From positions 1 to 34,081 of the forward strand of contig DEJF01000040.1 of assembly GCA_002353225.1 (NCBI GenBank): a stretch of 34,081 bases of DNA, given 5' to 3'. Below the pieces are notes generated by a model, which saw only the letters and a program-made list of their open reading frames with translations, did no database searches and was not told the origin of the DNA. Shown here piece by piece: positions 14,540-23,171 of the stretch (position 1 is its first letter; each line of letters begins with the position of its first letter). Both the position numbers and the translations under genes were made by a program. The stretch is from Prevotella sp. UBA2755 (GTDB lineage: Bacteria > Bacteroidota > Bacteroidia > Bacteroidales > Bacteroidaceae).

Positions 14540-16651
14540 TCAATTCTTTATAGTAAGGTTTCCCTGAACTTTCACACACAGCATCGTCAGGTCGTCACTC
14601 TGCTCGGCGCCATTGGCATGACGCACCACATCTGCCTTCATCATCTCCACCGTCTGTTGAGAAGTGACGAACTCGTGCTTCTCCAACATCTCCAACAACA
14701 GGTCGTCACCATATTGTTCCTGTTTGTCATTCTCTGCCTCATTCAGTCCGTCACTATAGACAAAGAACGGACAACCGCTGATATCGTCGATATGCTCTCC
14801 CTCGTATGGAAGACCAGCCCACAAGCCTAATGGGGCGTTTGCCTGCATCTCAATAAAGTGAGTAGAACCGTCGGGCATCTTGATGACTGGCGGATTATGA
14901 CCCGCATTACAGAAGTCAAGACGACCTGTAGGCAAGTCAATAATACCAATGAACATCGTCACGAACATACCACTGTCATTATCCTCCGACAAAGCATTAT
15001 TCAACTTGTCGGCAATCTCCGCAGGAGGAAGTCCCTGTTGGGATACAACACGGAACAAGTTACGGGCAACAGCCATAAACAGTGAGGCAGGAACACCCTT
15101 TCCACTCACGTCACCCAGACAGAAATAGAGTTTCTCGTTAAGCAAGATGAAATCATAAAGGTCACCACCTACTGCCTTCGCAGGTGTCATGGAAGCGAAG
15201 AGGTCAATATCCGTACGCTCTGGGAATGGCGGGAACTTCTGAGGAATCATACTCTGCTGGATATCACGGGCAATACGAAGGTCACTCTCTATACGCTCCT
15301 TTGCCGTCGTCGTCTCCTCCAACTGGTCGTATGCTGTCAGCAGTTCCTCGTGGGTGGTCTGCAACTTCTCATGAGCCACCTTCAGACGTTTAGCGGCAAT
15401 ATAGCGAAAGATGCTGAAGATGACCAAAGCAAGAACGATAAGACCTACGATGATAAGGGTGTTGCGAAACTGGGCACGCTCCTGCTGCATCTTCAACTCA
15501 TCGACTTTGAATAGCGTATTCAACTCGTTCAACTGTTGCTTGGTATCCTGGACATTGACAGAATCGTTAATATGATAGACCTGCTCAAAGAGACTTGCCG
15601 CCTCTTTGTACTGACCTAACATCTGGAAGATCTCCGCACGCTGCTTGACAATATCAATATAGGCAGGGGCATCACCCATTACATCAGCCTGTTTCAGACG
15701 CTGGGTATTGTAGTTCAATGCCTCTTGGTATTTTCCCTGTTTGTAACGGAGATTTGCCATATTCAGCAACCACGCCTGTCCTGTATAATTATTGATATCA
15801 TCCAGATACTCCTTTGACTTGTCCATCATCTTATCAGCCTTGTCCAGTTGTCCTAATCCCAATGCTGCCTGAGCACATGAGATATAATAACTGGAATAGA
15901 ACTGGTTGACGGCTGTCTCATTAAAAACGTGGCTCTTTTTAGTTTCTTCCAAGAACAACAGCCACCGTTGTGTCAATTTCTCCAAGCCAACATAATCCTT
16001 CTTCAGATTAAGGACCTCACAATAATAAATATAAAGGTCGGCAAGTATAGTAGGATACGGATGGATATTCGACATGATATCCAATCCTTTCTGATAGTTC
16101 TTGACACTCTCATCAAGCACATTCAATATCGTATAGATACTACCCATCGTATAATAGGAAATACCCATACCTAACTTATGATTTCTCTTCTTTGCGTCGT
16201 CAAATATCTCCTGAGCGACACGAAGGGCGAGATTAGGATTTCCAGAATACAAATAACTGCTGGCAAGTAACGCCCATACCTCATAGTATCTGTTCCAGTT
16301 CTTACTGGCACGGAGGACTTGCAGATCTTGTGGGACATGATAGGCGATAGAATCATCCATCCCATGATTATAGAAGAATGTAATTCGCGTATAGATAGCA
16401 TCTGCCTCACGGCTGGACTGATTGGTAGAATGGCAGTATTGAACAATCTCGTTCAAACATTTAATTTGCGATTCCGCATCTTCAGTCTGATTATACTGAT
16501 TCAGAATTTCCACCAAGATATTATAGCGGTCGCCAGCATTCTTGGTATTCTCAAACCTCTGGCGCAACTCTTCCACCGTAGCAGCCTTAGCGGAGAACAA
16601 ACTGGCTGTTACGAATAAGAGAAGGATGATATGTTGCGTCAGATGTCGCAT
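14540..16651 (-). CDS. TPR-containing membrane PP2C (SpoIIE/RsbU-type) phosphatase
   Basis: A 703-residue signalling phosphatase, expected to dephosphorylate the STAS antagonist encoded downstream. Order: signal peptide (1-23), a TPR-rich sensor region (about 60-370, e.g. KYQEALNYNTQRLKQ and QYKEAASLFEQVYH), one membrane helix (397-418), a coiled coil (about 420-455), then the PP2C domain. Metal-binding motifs are complete: GGDLYDF (495-501), GDVSGKG (513-519), SDGLNEA and SDDLTML. The linker ARDIQQSMIP is the usual lead-in to SpoIIE-type domains. The topology puts the TPR part in the periplasm and the phosphatase in the cytoplasm, so it probably senses an envelope signal (inference). It is 4 bases from both neighbours. 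Confidence 0.93.
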   Translation of the reverse strand: MRHLTQHIILLLFVTASLFSAKAATVEELRQRFENTKNAGDRYNILVEILNQYNQTEDAESQIKCLNEIVQYCHSTNQSSREADAIYTRITFFYNHGMDDSIAYHVPQDLQVLRASKNWNRYYEVWALLASSYLYSGNPNLALRVAQEIFDDAKKRNHKLGMGISYYTMGSIYTILNVLDESVKNYQKGLDIMSNIHPYPTILADLYIYYCEVLNLKKDYVGLEKLTQRWLLFLEETKKSHVFNETAVNQFYSSYYISCAQAALGLGQLDKADKMMDKSKEYLDDINNYTGQAWLLNMANLRYKQGKYQEALNYNTQRLKQADVMGDAPAYIDIVKQRAEIFQMLGQYKEAASLFEQVYHINDSVNVQDTKQQLNELNTLFKVDELKMQQERAQFRNTLIIVGLIVLALVIFSIFRYIAAKRLKVAHEKLQTTHEELLTAYDQLEETTTAKERIESDLRIARDIQQSMIPQKFPPFPERTDIDLFASMTPAKAVGGDLYDFILLNEKLYFCLGDVSGKGVPASLFMAVARNLFRVVSQQGLPPAEIADKLNNALSEDNDSGMFVTMFIGIIDLPTGRLDFCNAGHNPPVIKMPDGSTHFIEMQANAPLGLWAGLPYEGEHIDDISGCPFFVYSDGLNEAENDKQEQYGDDLLLEMLEKHEFVTSQQTVEMMKADVVRHANGAEQSDDLTMLCVKVQGNLTIKN

Positions 16652-16655
16652 ACTC

Positions 16656-17540
16656 TTAAACTATGATTCTGGTCTTATGATAATTCTCCCTGAACTCCGA
16701 CGGAGAGCAGTTCTTCTTTTTCTTAAAGATGCGGTTGAAGTTACTGAGGTTATTAAAGCCACAGGAATAACTAATCTCTGCAATACTCTTTGTCGTGTCC
16801 ACCAACATACGGCTGGCATAGCCCAGTCGAAGGTCAATAATATACTCACTCAGATTACGCCCTGTATGTAACTTAAAGAAACGACTGAATGCCGACGGAC
16901 TCATACCGGCAATGTCTGCCATCGTGGCAAGGCGAATCTCATCCATATAATTCTTATTAATGAAATTCTTCACCTTCAATATGCGACGCGAATCACTCTC
17001 CACCTCTACCTTCGCATAACTGCTGGTTGCAAGGGTATGGGCACCATCACATTTGGACAGTTCGTAGAGAATAGTCATAAACTGCGTGACAGCATAGAAC
17101 CCATCTTTGATAGAACTCAAGGTGTCAATCAGATGATAAACGTGCATGATGGCATCCAAAGGAAAACAAAGTCCCTTACGGGCTTCCTGCATCATCTTAC
17201 GCATCGACATAAAGGGATTATGAGAAAGGAAGCCATCGTCACTCAGATCGAAATAGAACTGGACAGTCACCTCACGGATATTCTCACTCGTACAGGTGTT
17301 CTGTTCCCATACATGCTCCAAGTCAGGACTGGTAATGAGCACCAAATCATACTCGTCAATAATCTCATTGGAATCACCGACAATACGGCGCACACCAGAA
17401 GCATGCTCCACAAAATTCAGTTCAAAGACTTCATGATTGTGAATAGGATAGGTAAACTCTTTCTTCCTGCGGTCAGCAATATAGAGAGAATCCTTACCCA
17501 TCAAAGGTGTTATCTCATGAATAACCCTACTATCCTCCAT
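16656..17540 (-). CDS. AraC-family transcriptional regulator
   Basis: A 294-residue regulator. The N-terminal cupin-like sensor contains YPIHNHEVFELNFVEHASG (about 31-50). The C-terminal double helix-turn-helix (about 190-290) has IRLATMADIAGMSPSAFSRFF and the second helix pair SIAEISYSCGFNNLSNFNRIF, ending with the family P-S-E-F-R motif. It starts 5 bases after dapA stops and ends 4 bases before the phosphatase gene, so it is part of the same transcript and probably regulates it or the surface-protein genes (inference). Ligand unknown. Confidence 0.93.
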   Translation of the reverse strand: MEDSRVIHEITPLMGKDSLYIADRRKKEFTYPIHNHEVFELNFVEHASGVRRIVGDSNEIIDEYDLVLITSPDLEHVWEQNTCTSENIREVTVQFYFDLSDDGFLSHNPFMSMRKMMQEARKGLCFPLDAIMHVYHLIDTLSSIKDGFYAVTQFMTILYELSKCDGAHTLATSSYAKVEVESDSRRILKVKNFINKNYMDEIRLATMADIAGMSPSAFSRFFKLHTGRNLSEYIIDLRLGYASRMLVDTTKSIAEISYSCGFNNLSNFNRIFKKKKNCSPSEFRENYHKTRIIV

Positions 17541-17545
17541 TCAGG

Positions 17546-18433
17546 TCATATCTTTAATTCTTTCATAATCTCACTCATCCGTTGTAAAGTAGAGATACGC
17601 GTCGGCACCAATGGCAGACGGAGCACGTTCTGGATATATCCCATCTCATGAAGCATCGCTTTCACACCTGCAGGATTACCGTCCACAAACAATAGAGAGA
17701 ACAGGTCAATAAAACGATGGTGTATCTTACGGGCACCATCATACTCACCTTTCATCTGCAAACGAATCATCTTGGAGAACTCACGAGGCAAAGCATTACC
17801 AATCACACTGATAACACCAACCGCGCCACAAGAGATCATCGGAAATGTCAAGGCATCATCACCAGAAATGACATCAAAATCCTTCGGCTTGTTCTTGATA
17901 ATCTCATCCACCTGTTCCAGATTACCGCTCGCTTCTTTGATAGCCACGATATTCCGACAGTCACGGGCAAGACGGACAGTGGTTTCTGCCTTCATATTCA
18001 CGCCTGTTCTTCCTGGGACATTATAAAGTACAACAGGAAGTGTCGTGGCTGCGGCTATTGCCTTAAAATGCTGATAAAGCCCTTCTTGCGATGGCTTATT
18101 ATAATAAGGACATACACTTAAGATACCATCGACACCCTTGAAATCACGGGTCTTCAGTTCCTGAACAATCTCTGCGGTGTTATATCCGCCACAACCAATA
18201 AGAATAGGTACCTTACCCCCCACAAGACTGACTACTAAATCCTTGATCTTTTGTTTCTCCTCTGCTGTCAAAGTGGGTGTTTCACCCGTTGTAGCAAGAA
18301 TACAGAAGAAGTCAGCACCATTGTCGAGTTGATACTCAACCAGACGAATCAGCGACTTATAATCAACCGATCCGTCTTCTAGAAAAGGGGTTATCAATGC
18401 AATACCTAATCCTTTGAAGATATTATGTACCAT
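17546..18433 (-). CDS. dapA: 4-hydroxy-tetrahydrodipicolinate synthase
   Basis: Condenses pyruvate and aspartate semialdehyde in the lysine/diaminopimelate pathway. The 295-residue product starts MVHNIFKGLGIALITPFLED. It shows TTGETPTL, the tyrosine motif VLYNVPGRTG and the Schiff-base lysine in IVAIKEASGN. An in-frame extension to 18520 exists, but the promoter TACTTTTG at 18456-18463 lies inside it, so the ATG at 18431-18433 is chosen. It is the first gene of a probable transcript running on through araC and the switch genes. Confidence 0.96.
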   Translation of the reverse strand: MVHNIFKGLGIALITPFLEDGSVDYKSLIRLVEYQLDNGADFFCILATTGETPTLTAEEKQKIKDLVVSLVGGKVPILIGCGGYNTAEIVQELKTRDFKGVDGILSVCPYYNKPSQEGLYQHFKAIAAATTLPVVLYNVPGRTGVNMKAETTVRLARDCRNIVAIKEASGNLEQVDEIIKNKPKDFDVISGDDALTFPMISCGAVGVISVIGNALPREFSKMIRLQMKGEYDGARKIHHRFIDLFSLLFVDGNPAGVKAMLHEMGYIQNVLRLPLVPTRISTLQRMSEIMKELKI

Positions 18434-18455
18434 AATAGAAATATATTTCTGTCTG

Positions 18456-18463
18456 CAAAAGTA
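18456..18463 (-). promoter_or_regulatory. Promoter -7 element of dapA
   Basis: The minus strand reads TGTACTTTTGCAG, containing TACTTTTG (TAnnTTTG), 22 bases before the chosen ATG. No clear -33 TTG. It decides between the two possible dapA starts. Confidence 0.7.
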
Positions 18464-18540
18464 CACAAAAATATCGGAAAAGGTAACGGTTTTATCGAAA
18501 AATTTACATATTAATTTCAATTCGTCATAAAAAGAAAATT

Positions 18541-18570
18541 GGTCATACTGATGAAAACATCAATATGACC
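18541..18570 (-). terminator. Terminator of the glgB unit
   Basis: GGTCATA and TGATG pair with CATCA and TATGACC around an AAAA loop with one mismatch. On the minus strand the stem is followed by AATTTTCTTTTT. It lies 22 bases past the glgB stop. Confidence 0.85.
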
Positions 18571-18592
18571 ATCATATTTACAGGGCGTTTCC

Positions 18593-20686
18593 CTACAGTT
18601 TACGTAATACCACCGCAGAACGTGCAGGAATATATAACTTCAGCCATTCCTTACGATCCTCCACATAAAGCGGGTCATAATTGGTGACGTGTGTCACACT
18701 GTCATCGGCAAAGCCATTACCACCGAACTCCTTGGCATCGGTATTCAGCACTACCTCATAGGAACCAGTAGGAACAAGGAATCCATAGTCGGTGTATGAA
18801 CGTGTCGGTGAGAAGTTGAAGACAAATACCAAGTCACCACGCATATAACAAAGTACCTGATCACCGTCATCATGCCAAATCTCGGTAACTGGTGTTGCTT
18901 GGAAATTTTTCTGACTCTTAATGACTTCCAGCATCTTTCGGTCGAAGTCGCCTAACCAGTGATAGCAGAGTTCTTGATTATCTACGAGGTTCCATTGACG
19001 ACGGGCATACTTATAACTCCAACCATTGCCTTCACGTGGGAAGTCAATCCACTCCGGATGACCAAACTCATTACCCATGAAATTCAAATAACCACCATTA
19101 ATGGCACCTGCGGTCACCAAGCGAATCATCTTATGAAGAGCGATACCACGCTGGGCTATGTCATTGACATCTTTCTTGGCAAAATGCCAATACATATCTG
19201 CGTCAATAAGACGGAAAATAATTGTCTTATCACCTACTAAGGCCTGGTCATGACTCTCGCAATAGGAGATGGTCTTCTCATCTGGACGACGGTTCTTAAC
19301 CTCCCAGAAGATGCTGCAAACATTGATATCCTCATCACGAACCTCCTTGATAGTCTTAATCCAGTAATCAGGGATATTCATTGCCATACGGTAGTCGAAA
19401 CCATAACCTCCATCCTCAAACTTAGCGGCAAGACCAGGCATACCGGAAACTTCTTCCGCAATAGTGATAGCCTGTGGATTGACTTCGTGAATCAGACAGT
19501 TGGCAAGGGTCAGATAACAAATAGCATTGTCGTCCTCATGACCATTGAAATAGTCACCATATCCTCCAAATGCCTCACCCAGTCCATGAGAGTAATATAG
19601 CATTGATGTCACACCGTCAAAGCGGAAACCGTCAAACTTATACTCTTCTAACCAGTACTTACAGTTAGAAAGCAGGAAATGCAACACATCATCCTTACCA
19701 TAGTCGAAACAGAGAGAGTCCCATGCAGGATGCTCATGGCGGTCACCGGGATAGAAGAACTGGTTGGGGTCTCCCGCAAGATTTCCTAAGCCTTCCACCT
19801 CATTCTTTACCGCATGAGAATGGACGATATCCATAATCACGGCTATACCCATCTTATGAGCAGTGTCAATCATCTCTTTCAAATCCTCTGGTGTGCCAAA
19901 GCGACTGGAAGGAGCGAAGAAAGAAGACACATGATAACCGAAAGAACCATAATAAGGATGCTCCTGAATAGCCATCACCTGTATGGCATTGTAGCCGTCC
20001 TTCTTGACACGAGGCAGGACATTCTCCGTAAACTCCTTATAGGTTCCAACTTTCTCCGCATCTTGTCCCATACCAACATGACACTCATAAATCAGCAGCG
20101 GACTCTTGCTGGGCTTGAAGTTCTTTTTCTTAAAGACATAAGGAGTCTCTGGGTTCCATACTTGTGCAGAGAATATCTTCGTTTGATCATCTTGTACGAC
20201 ACGACGGCACCAAGCAGGAATACGCTCTCCTTCTCCCCCATTCCACTTCACCTTCATCTTATAAAGGTCACCATGTTTAATGGCTTTCTCGGAGAGTTTC
20301 AACTCCCAGTTACCTGTACCCTCAATACGCTTACACTTATATTTCTCACTCTCCTGCCAGTTGTTGAAATCACCTATCAGGTATATTTCTGTAGCATTAG
20401 GAGCCCACTCACGAAACACCCAGCCCTTGGCTATTTTATGAAGACCGAAATACAGGTGTCCTGAGGCAAACTGCGACAAGGTCTGCTTGCCATTCTTCGT
20501 CAACTGACCGATCTTCCACAAAGCATGATCATGCCGACCACGGATTGCGTCCTCAAAAGGCTCTAACCATGAGTCATTCCTTACCAGACCGATATGCTGT
20601 GGAACTTCCACTTTCTTTTTAGGAGCAGCCTTTTTCGTTGCGACTTTTTTCACTGTCGCTTTCGTTGTTTTCTTTGTTGTTGCCAT
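18593..20686 (-). CDS. glgB: 1,4-alpha-glucan branching enzyme (GH13, eukaryote-like)
   Basis: Makes alpha-1,6 branches in glycogen. The 697-residue protein has a CBM48-like N-terminal domain (FREWAPNATEIYLIGDFNNW, 91-110) and a GH13 barrel: DIVHSH (286-291), FDGFRFDG with the nucleophile Asp357, IAEEVSGMP with the acid Glu411, and ESHDQ with Asp480. The GFRFDGVTSMLYYSHG style is that of the GH13_8 (eukaryote-like) group rather than E. coli GlgB. The first 27 residues are an unusual histone-H1-like tail of Lys, Ala and Thr (ATTKKTTKATVKKVATKKAA). Third gene of MORN-yhcH-glgB, with its own terminator. Confidence 0.95.
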   Translation of the reverse strand: MATTKKTTKATVKKVATKKAAPKKKVEVPQHIGLVRNDSWLEPFEDAIRGRHDHALWKIGQLTKNGKQTLSQFASGHLYFGLHKIAKGWVFREWAPNATEIYLIGDFNNWQESEKYKCKRIEGTGNWELKLSEKAIKHGDLYKMKVKWNGGEGERIPAWCRRVVQDDQTKIFSAQVWNPETPYVFKKKNFKPSKSPLLIYECHVGMGQDAEKVGTYKEFTENVLPRVKKDGYNAIQVMAIQEHPYYGSFGYHVSSFFAPSSRFGTPEDLKEMIDTAHKMGIAVIMDIVHSHAVKNEVEGLGNLAGDPNQFFYPGDRHEHPAWDSLCFDYGKDDVLHFLLSNCKYWLEEYKFDGFRFDGVTSMLYYSHGLGEAFGGYGDYFNGHEDDNAICYLTLANCLIHEVNPQAITIAEEVSGMPGLAAKFEDGGYGFDYRMAMNIPDYWIKTIKEVRDEDINVCSIFWEVKNRRPDEKTISYCESHDQALVGDKTIIFRLIDADMYWHFAKKDVNDIAQRGIALHKMIRLVTAGAINGGYLNFMGNEFGHPEWIDFPREGNGWSYKYARRQWNLVDNQELCYHWLGDFDRKMLEVIKSQKNFQATPVTEIWHDDGDQVLCYMRGDLVFVFNFSPTRSYTDYGFLVPTGSYEVVLNTDAKEFGGNGFADDSVTHVTNYDPLYVEDRKEWLKLYIPARSAVVLRKL

Positions 20687-20696
20687 AGTATCTGAT

Positions 20697-21143
20697 TTAT
20701 GCTTTAACTTTAAATATCGCTTTCTTTAGTTCTGGAACACCAGCAATACAAGGGGCATGTCCGTCCTGTGGGAAGAATATTGCCATCATTCCTGGCTGAC
20801 AGGTAATATAACTCTCTGCGGCAAGATCAGGAATTTTTGTAATATCCTTCTCCGCATTATAAGTAGCAGCAGGCAATGCCTCACGAGGAGTATATCCATA
20901 AGTCTCCGATGATGACAACGGAATCTGGATGTCAATCATTTTGTCATGTGTCTCGATAACAGCCTCGTCAGGTGTTTTCCCCTTTGCTGTAGTGATATTA
21001 ACAAAAAGGTCCTTACCCTCAATCTCGTACTTACCGGATTCAAGAGCATTCAAGTCATGGTTCTTCAAAAACTCAACCACTTTGGAGAATAATGGGTTCA
21101 CAGACTCATAGTTCTTCAGATTTTGCAAACTGTCGATGATCAT
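20697..21143 (-). CDS. YhcH/YjgK/YiaL family protein (DUF386)
   Basis: A 148-residue cupin-like protein starting MIIDSLQNLKNYESVNPLF. Family features include the THDKMIDIQIPLSSSE and YGYTPRE region and the C-terminal FFPQDGHAPCIA with a conserved His. Relatives are linked to sugar-acid or sialic-acid handling, but the exact reaction is not settled. It starts 27 bases after the MORN gene ends and stops 10 bases before glgB. Confidence 0.9.
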   Translation of the reverse strand: MIIDSLQNLKNYESVNPLFSKVVEFLKNHDLNALESGKYEIEGKDLFVNITTAKGKTPDEAVIETHDKMIDIQIPLSSSETYGYTPREALPAATYNAEKDITKIPDLAAESYITCQPGMMAIFFPQDGHAPCIAGVPELKKAIFKVKA

Positions 21144-21170
21144 AATTACTTATATTTTTAGTAGATTTGA

Positions 21171-22295
21171 TTATTTCTTGTCAACTTCCCTGCGTCCATG
21201 ACTATAAGTGCCTGTCGCTATCACATTACCATTGGCGTCTTTCTCCACAAAACGACCATCACGGCGGTCGTCCACATAAGAGCCCTCAAAACGCTTACCA
21301 TCCTTATCCTGCTCAATGGCAGGACCGTTACGCCGCCCTTCCTTAAACACACCTTTGAACTTAGAGCCATCAGCATAACGGGCTATACCCTCACCATGGA
21401 TAGTGCCATCCTTAAACTGTCCCTCAAAGACATCCCCATTCCTCATGGTCAGTTTTCCTTTTCCGTTAGGCTTATCATTGTTCCATTGACCTTGGTAGAC
21501 ATTACCGTTTTTCCATACCAGCATACCCTCACCTTGCTTGTCGCCATTGTAAAAGCCACCAGTATATTTATCCCCATTGGCATAACGGAAGACACCCTGT
21601 CCTGTCCGTTCACCCTGAGCATAGTCACCTTCATAGACATCACCACTCTGGAACTTGTAAATGCCTTTGCCATGTGGCGCATCCTCTTTCCATTGTCCTA
21701 CATATAGGTCACCATTGGAATATTTGAAGACTCCTTTCCCTTGACGGAGATTATTCACATATTGTCCCTCATAAGAAGAACCGTCAGGCCAACTGAACAT
21801 CCCCTTGCCATTCTTCATATCGTCTTTCCATTGACCATCATAGGTAGCACCACCTTTATAAGTATATATACCCTGTCCGTTACGCTTGTCGGATTTCCAC
21901 AAGCCGTCATAAGTGTCACCATTGAAGTAATACATGACACCATGTCCCTGTTGCTCATCAGCATACCAGAGCCCAACATATTTATTATTATTCTGGAAAT
22001 AGAAGGTTCCCATCCCATGCTGATGGTCCTGGAACCATTCACCCTCATATTTCTCACCATCAGAGAATGTGTAGGTACCCTGCCCTTGTCGCTTTCCCTT
22101 CACATACTCTCCCTCATACCTGTCACCATTCTTATAGACAGCACGACCTTTACCCTGAGGTTTACCACCAGACATCTCACCTTGGTAAGTTCCTCCGTCT
22201 GCTGTAGTACAAGAGCCCAATGTGATTTTTTGAGCATAAAGTGTCAAAGAAGAAGAGACTAAAAAGACAGTTACTATATTGCGTAGTTTCATCAT
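21171..22295 (-). CDS. Exported MORN-repeat protein with 14 repeats
   Basis: A signal peptide (MMKLRNIVTVFLVSSSLTLYAQ) is followed by 14 consecutive 23-residue MORN repeats plus a partial one (about residues 34-370). Typical units read YEGEWFQDHQHGMGTFYF and YDGQWKDDMKNGKGMFSW. MORN repeats form a beta-hairpin ladder that often binds lipids or proteins. Nearly the whole mature protein is repeat, with no catalytic domain. It is first in the MORN-yhcH-glgB unit and divergent from kdsB. The GH25 protein across the divergent promoter (23923-25326) also carries a MORN unit, which may not be a coincidence. Confidence 0.92.
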   Translation of the reverse strand: MMKLRNIVTVFLVSSSLTLYAQKITLGSCTTADGGTYQGEMSGGKPQGKGRAVYKNGDRYEGEYVKGKRQGQGTYTFSDGEKYEGEWFQDHQHGMGTFYFQNNNKYVGLWYADEQQGHGVMYYFNGDTYDGLWKSDKRNGQGIYTYKGGATYDGQWKDDMKNGKGMFSWPDGSSYEGQYVNNLRQGKGVFKYSNGDLYVGQWKEDAPHGKGIYKFQSGDVYEGDYAQGERTGQGVFRYANGDKYTGGFYNGDKQGEGMLVWKNGNVYQGQWNNDKPNGKGKLTMRNGDVFEGQFKDGTIHGEGIARYADGSKFKGVFKEGRRNGPAIEQDKDGKRFEGSYVDDRRDGRFVEKDANGNVIATGTYSHGRREVDKK

Positions 22296-22315
22296 TGATT
22301 CAAATTTAAACTTTA

Positions 22316-22345
22316 CAAAAGTAGGAAAAAAAGTGAGACTATCAA
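22316..22345 (-). promoter_or_regulatory. Promoter of the MORN-yhcH-glgB unit
   Basis: The minus strand has TTG (22343-22345), a 19-base spacer and TACTTTTG (22316-22323), 21 bases before the MORN gene ATG. Both elements and the spacing fit the Bacteroidota consensus. Confidence 0.8.
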
Positions 22346-22386
22346 AATTAATTAGGGTATATTAACGCAAGATTCAGATATTTTTG

Positions 22387-22394
22387 TACCTTTG
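22387..22394 (+). promoter_or_regulatory. Promoter -7 element of kdsB
   Basis: TACCTTTG followed by CAC, 20 bases upstream of the kdsB ATG, giving a very short leader. No clear -33 TTG. Confidence 0.7.
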
Positions 22395-22414
22395 CACAAA
22401 AATCAACATTGAAT

Positions 22415-23161
22415 ATGAAGTTTATCGCCATTATTCCTGCCCGCTATGCGTCAACGCGCTTTCCGGGAAAACCCTTGGCTTTATTAGGCGGTCGCCCCGT
22501 CATACAACATGTTTATGAGAAAGCCTTCACCGCATTGGGAGAAGCATATGTCGCTACTGATGACCAGCGCATCTATGATACTGTTGTCGGATTTGGAGGA
22601 AAGGCCGTTATGACACGTAACGACCACAAGAGTGGCACTGACCGTATCGAAGAGGCTTGTCAGATAATAGGAACAGACGCTGATGTGATTATTAATATCC
22701 AAGGCGATGAGCCTTTTGTCCATGCTTCCCAACTGGACACCATCCAACATCTGTTTGACCATCCGCAGACCCAGATCGGAACATTAGGCAAGCATTTTGA
22801 GTCTATTGAGGCTGTTATGAACACTAACTCTCCGAAAATTGTGACTGACAGGAATGGTTTCGCACTCTATTTCAGCCGTTCTGTCATTCCTTATGTACGT
22901 GGCAAGGAGCAAAACGACTGGTTAACTCATTTCCCTTATCTGAAACACTTAGGCATTTATGCCTATCGGCGTAATATCTTACATGAGATTACCCAACTGC
23001 CGCAATCTTCTTTGGAAATAGCAGAAAGTCTGGAGCAGTTGCGTTGGCTGGAGAACGGCTATCGGATCCGTGTAGGACTTACTGAGGTTGAGACCGTTGG
23101 TATTGACACGCCAGAGGACCTACAAAGGGCTGAGACTTATTTGAAGGACATAAAGCAATAA
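22415..23161 (+). CDS. kdsB: 3-deoxy-manno-octulosonate cytidylyltransferase
   Basis: Activates Kdo as CMP-Kdo for lipopolysaccharide core synthesis. The 248-residue protein starts MKFIAIIPARYASTRFPGKP, with VATDDQRI, HKSGTDRIEEA, IINIQGDEPF and the late IGVDTPEDL-like VGIDTPEDLQRAE. The ATG at 22415 is used rather than an in-frame TTG two codons earlier. First gene of kdsB-nudC-GH25. Confidence 0.97.
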   Translation: MKFIAIIPARYASTRFPGKPLALLGGRPVIQHVYEKAFTALGEAYVATDDQRIYDTVVGFGGKAVMTRNDHKSGTDRIEEACQIIGTDADVIINIQGDEPFVHASQLDTIQHLFDHPQTQIGTLGKHFESIEAVMNTNSPKIVTDRNGFALYFSRSVIPYVRGKEQNDWLTHFPYLKHLGIYAYRRNILHEITQLPQSSLEIAESLEQLRWLENGYRIRVGLTEVETVGIDTPEDLQRAETYLKDIKQ

Positions 23162-23171
23162 CCCTCAGATA

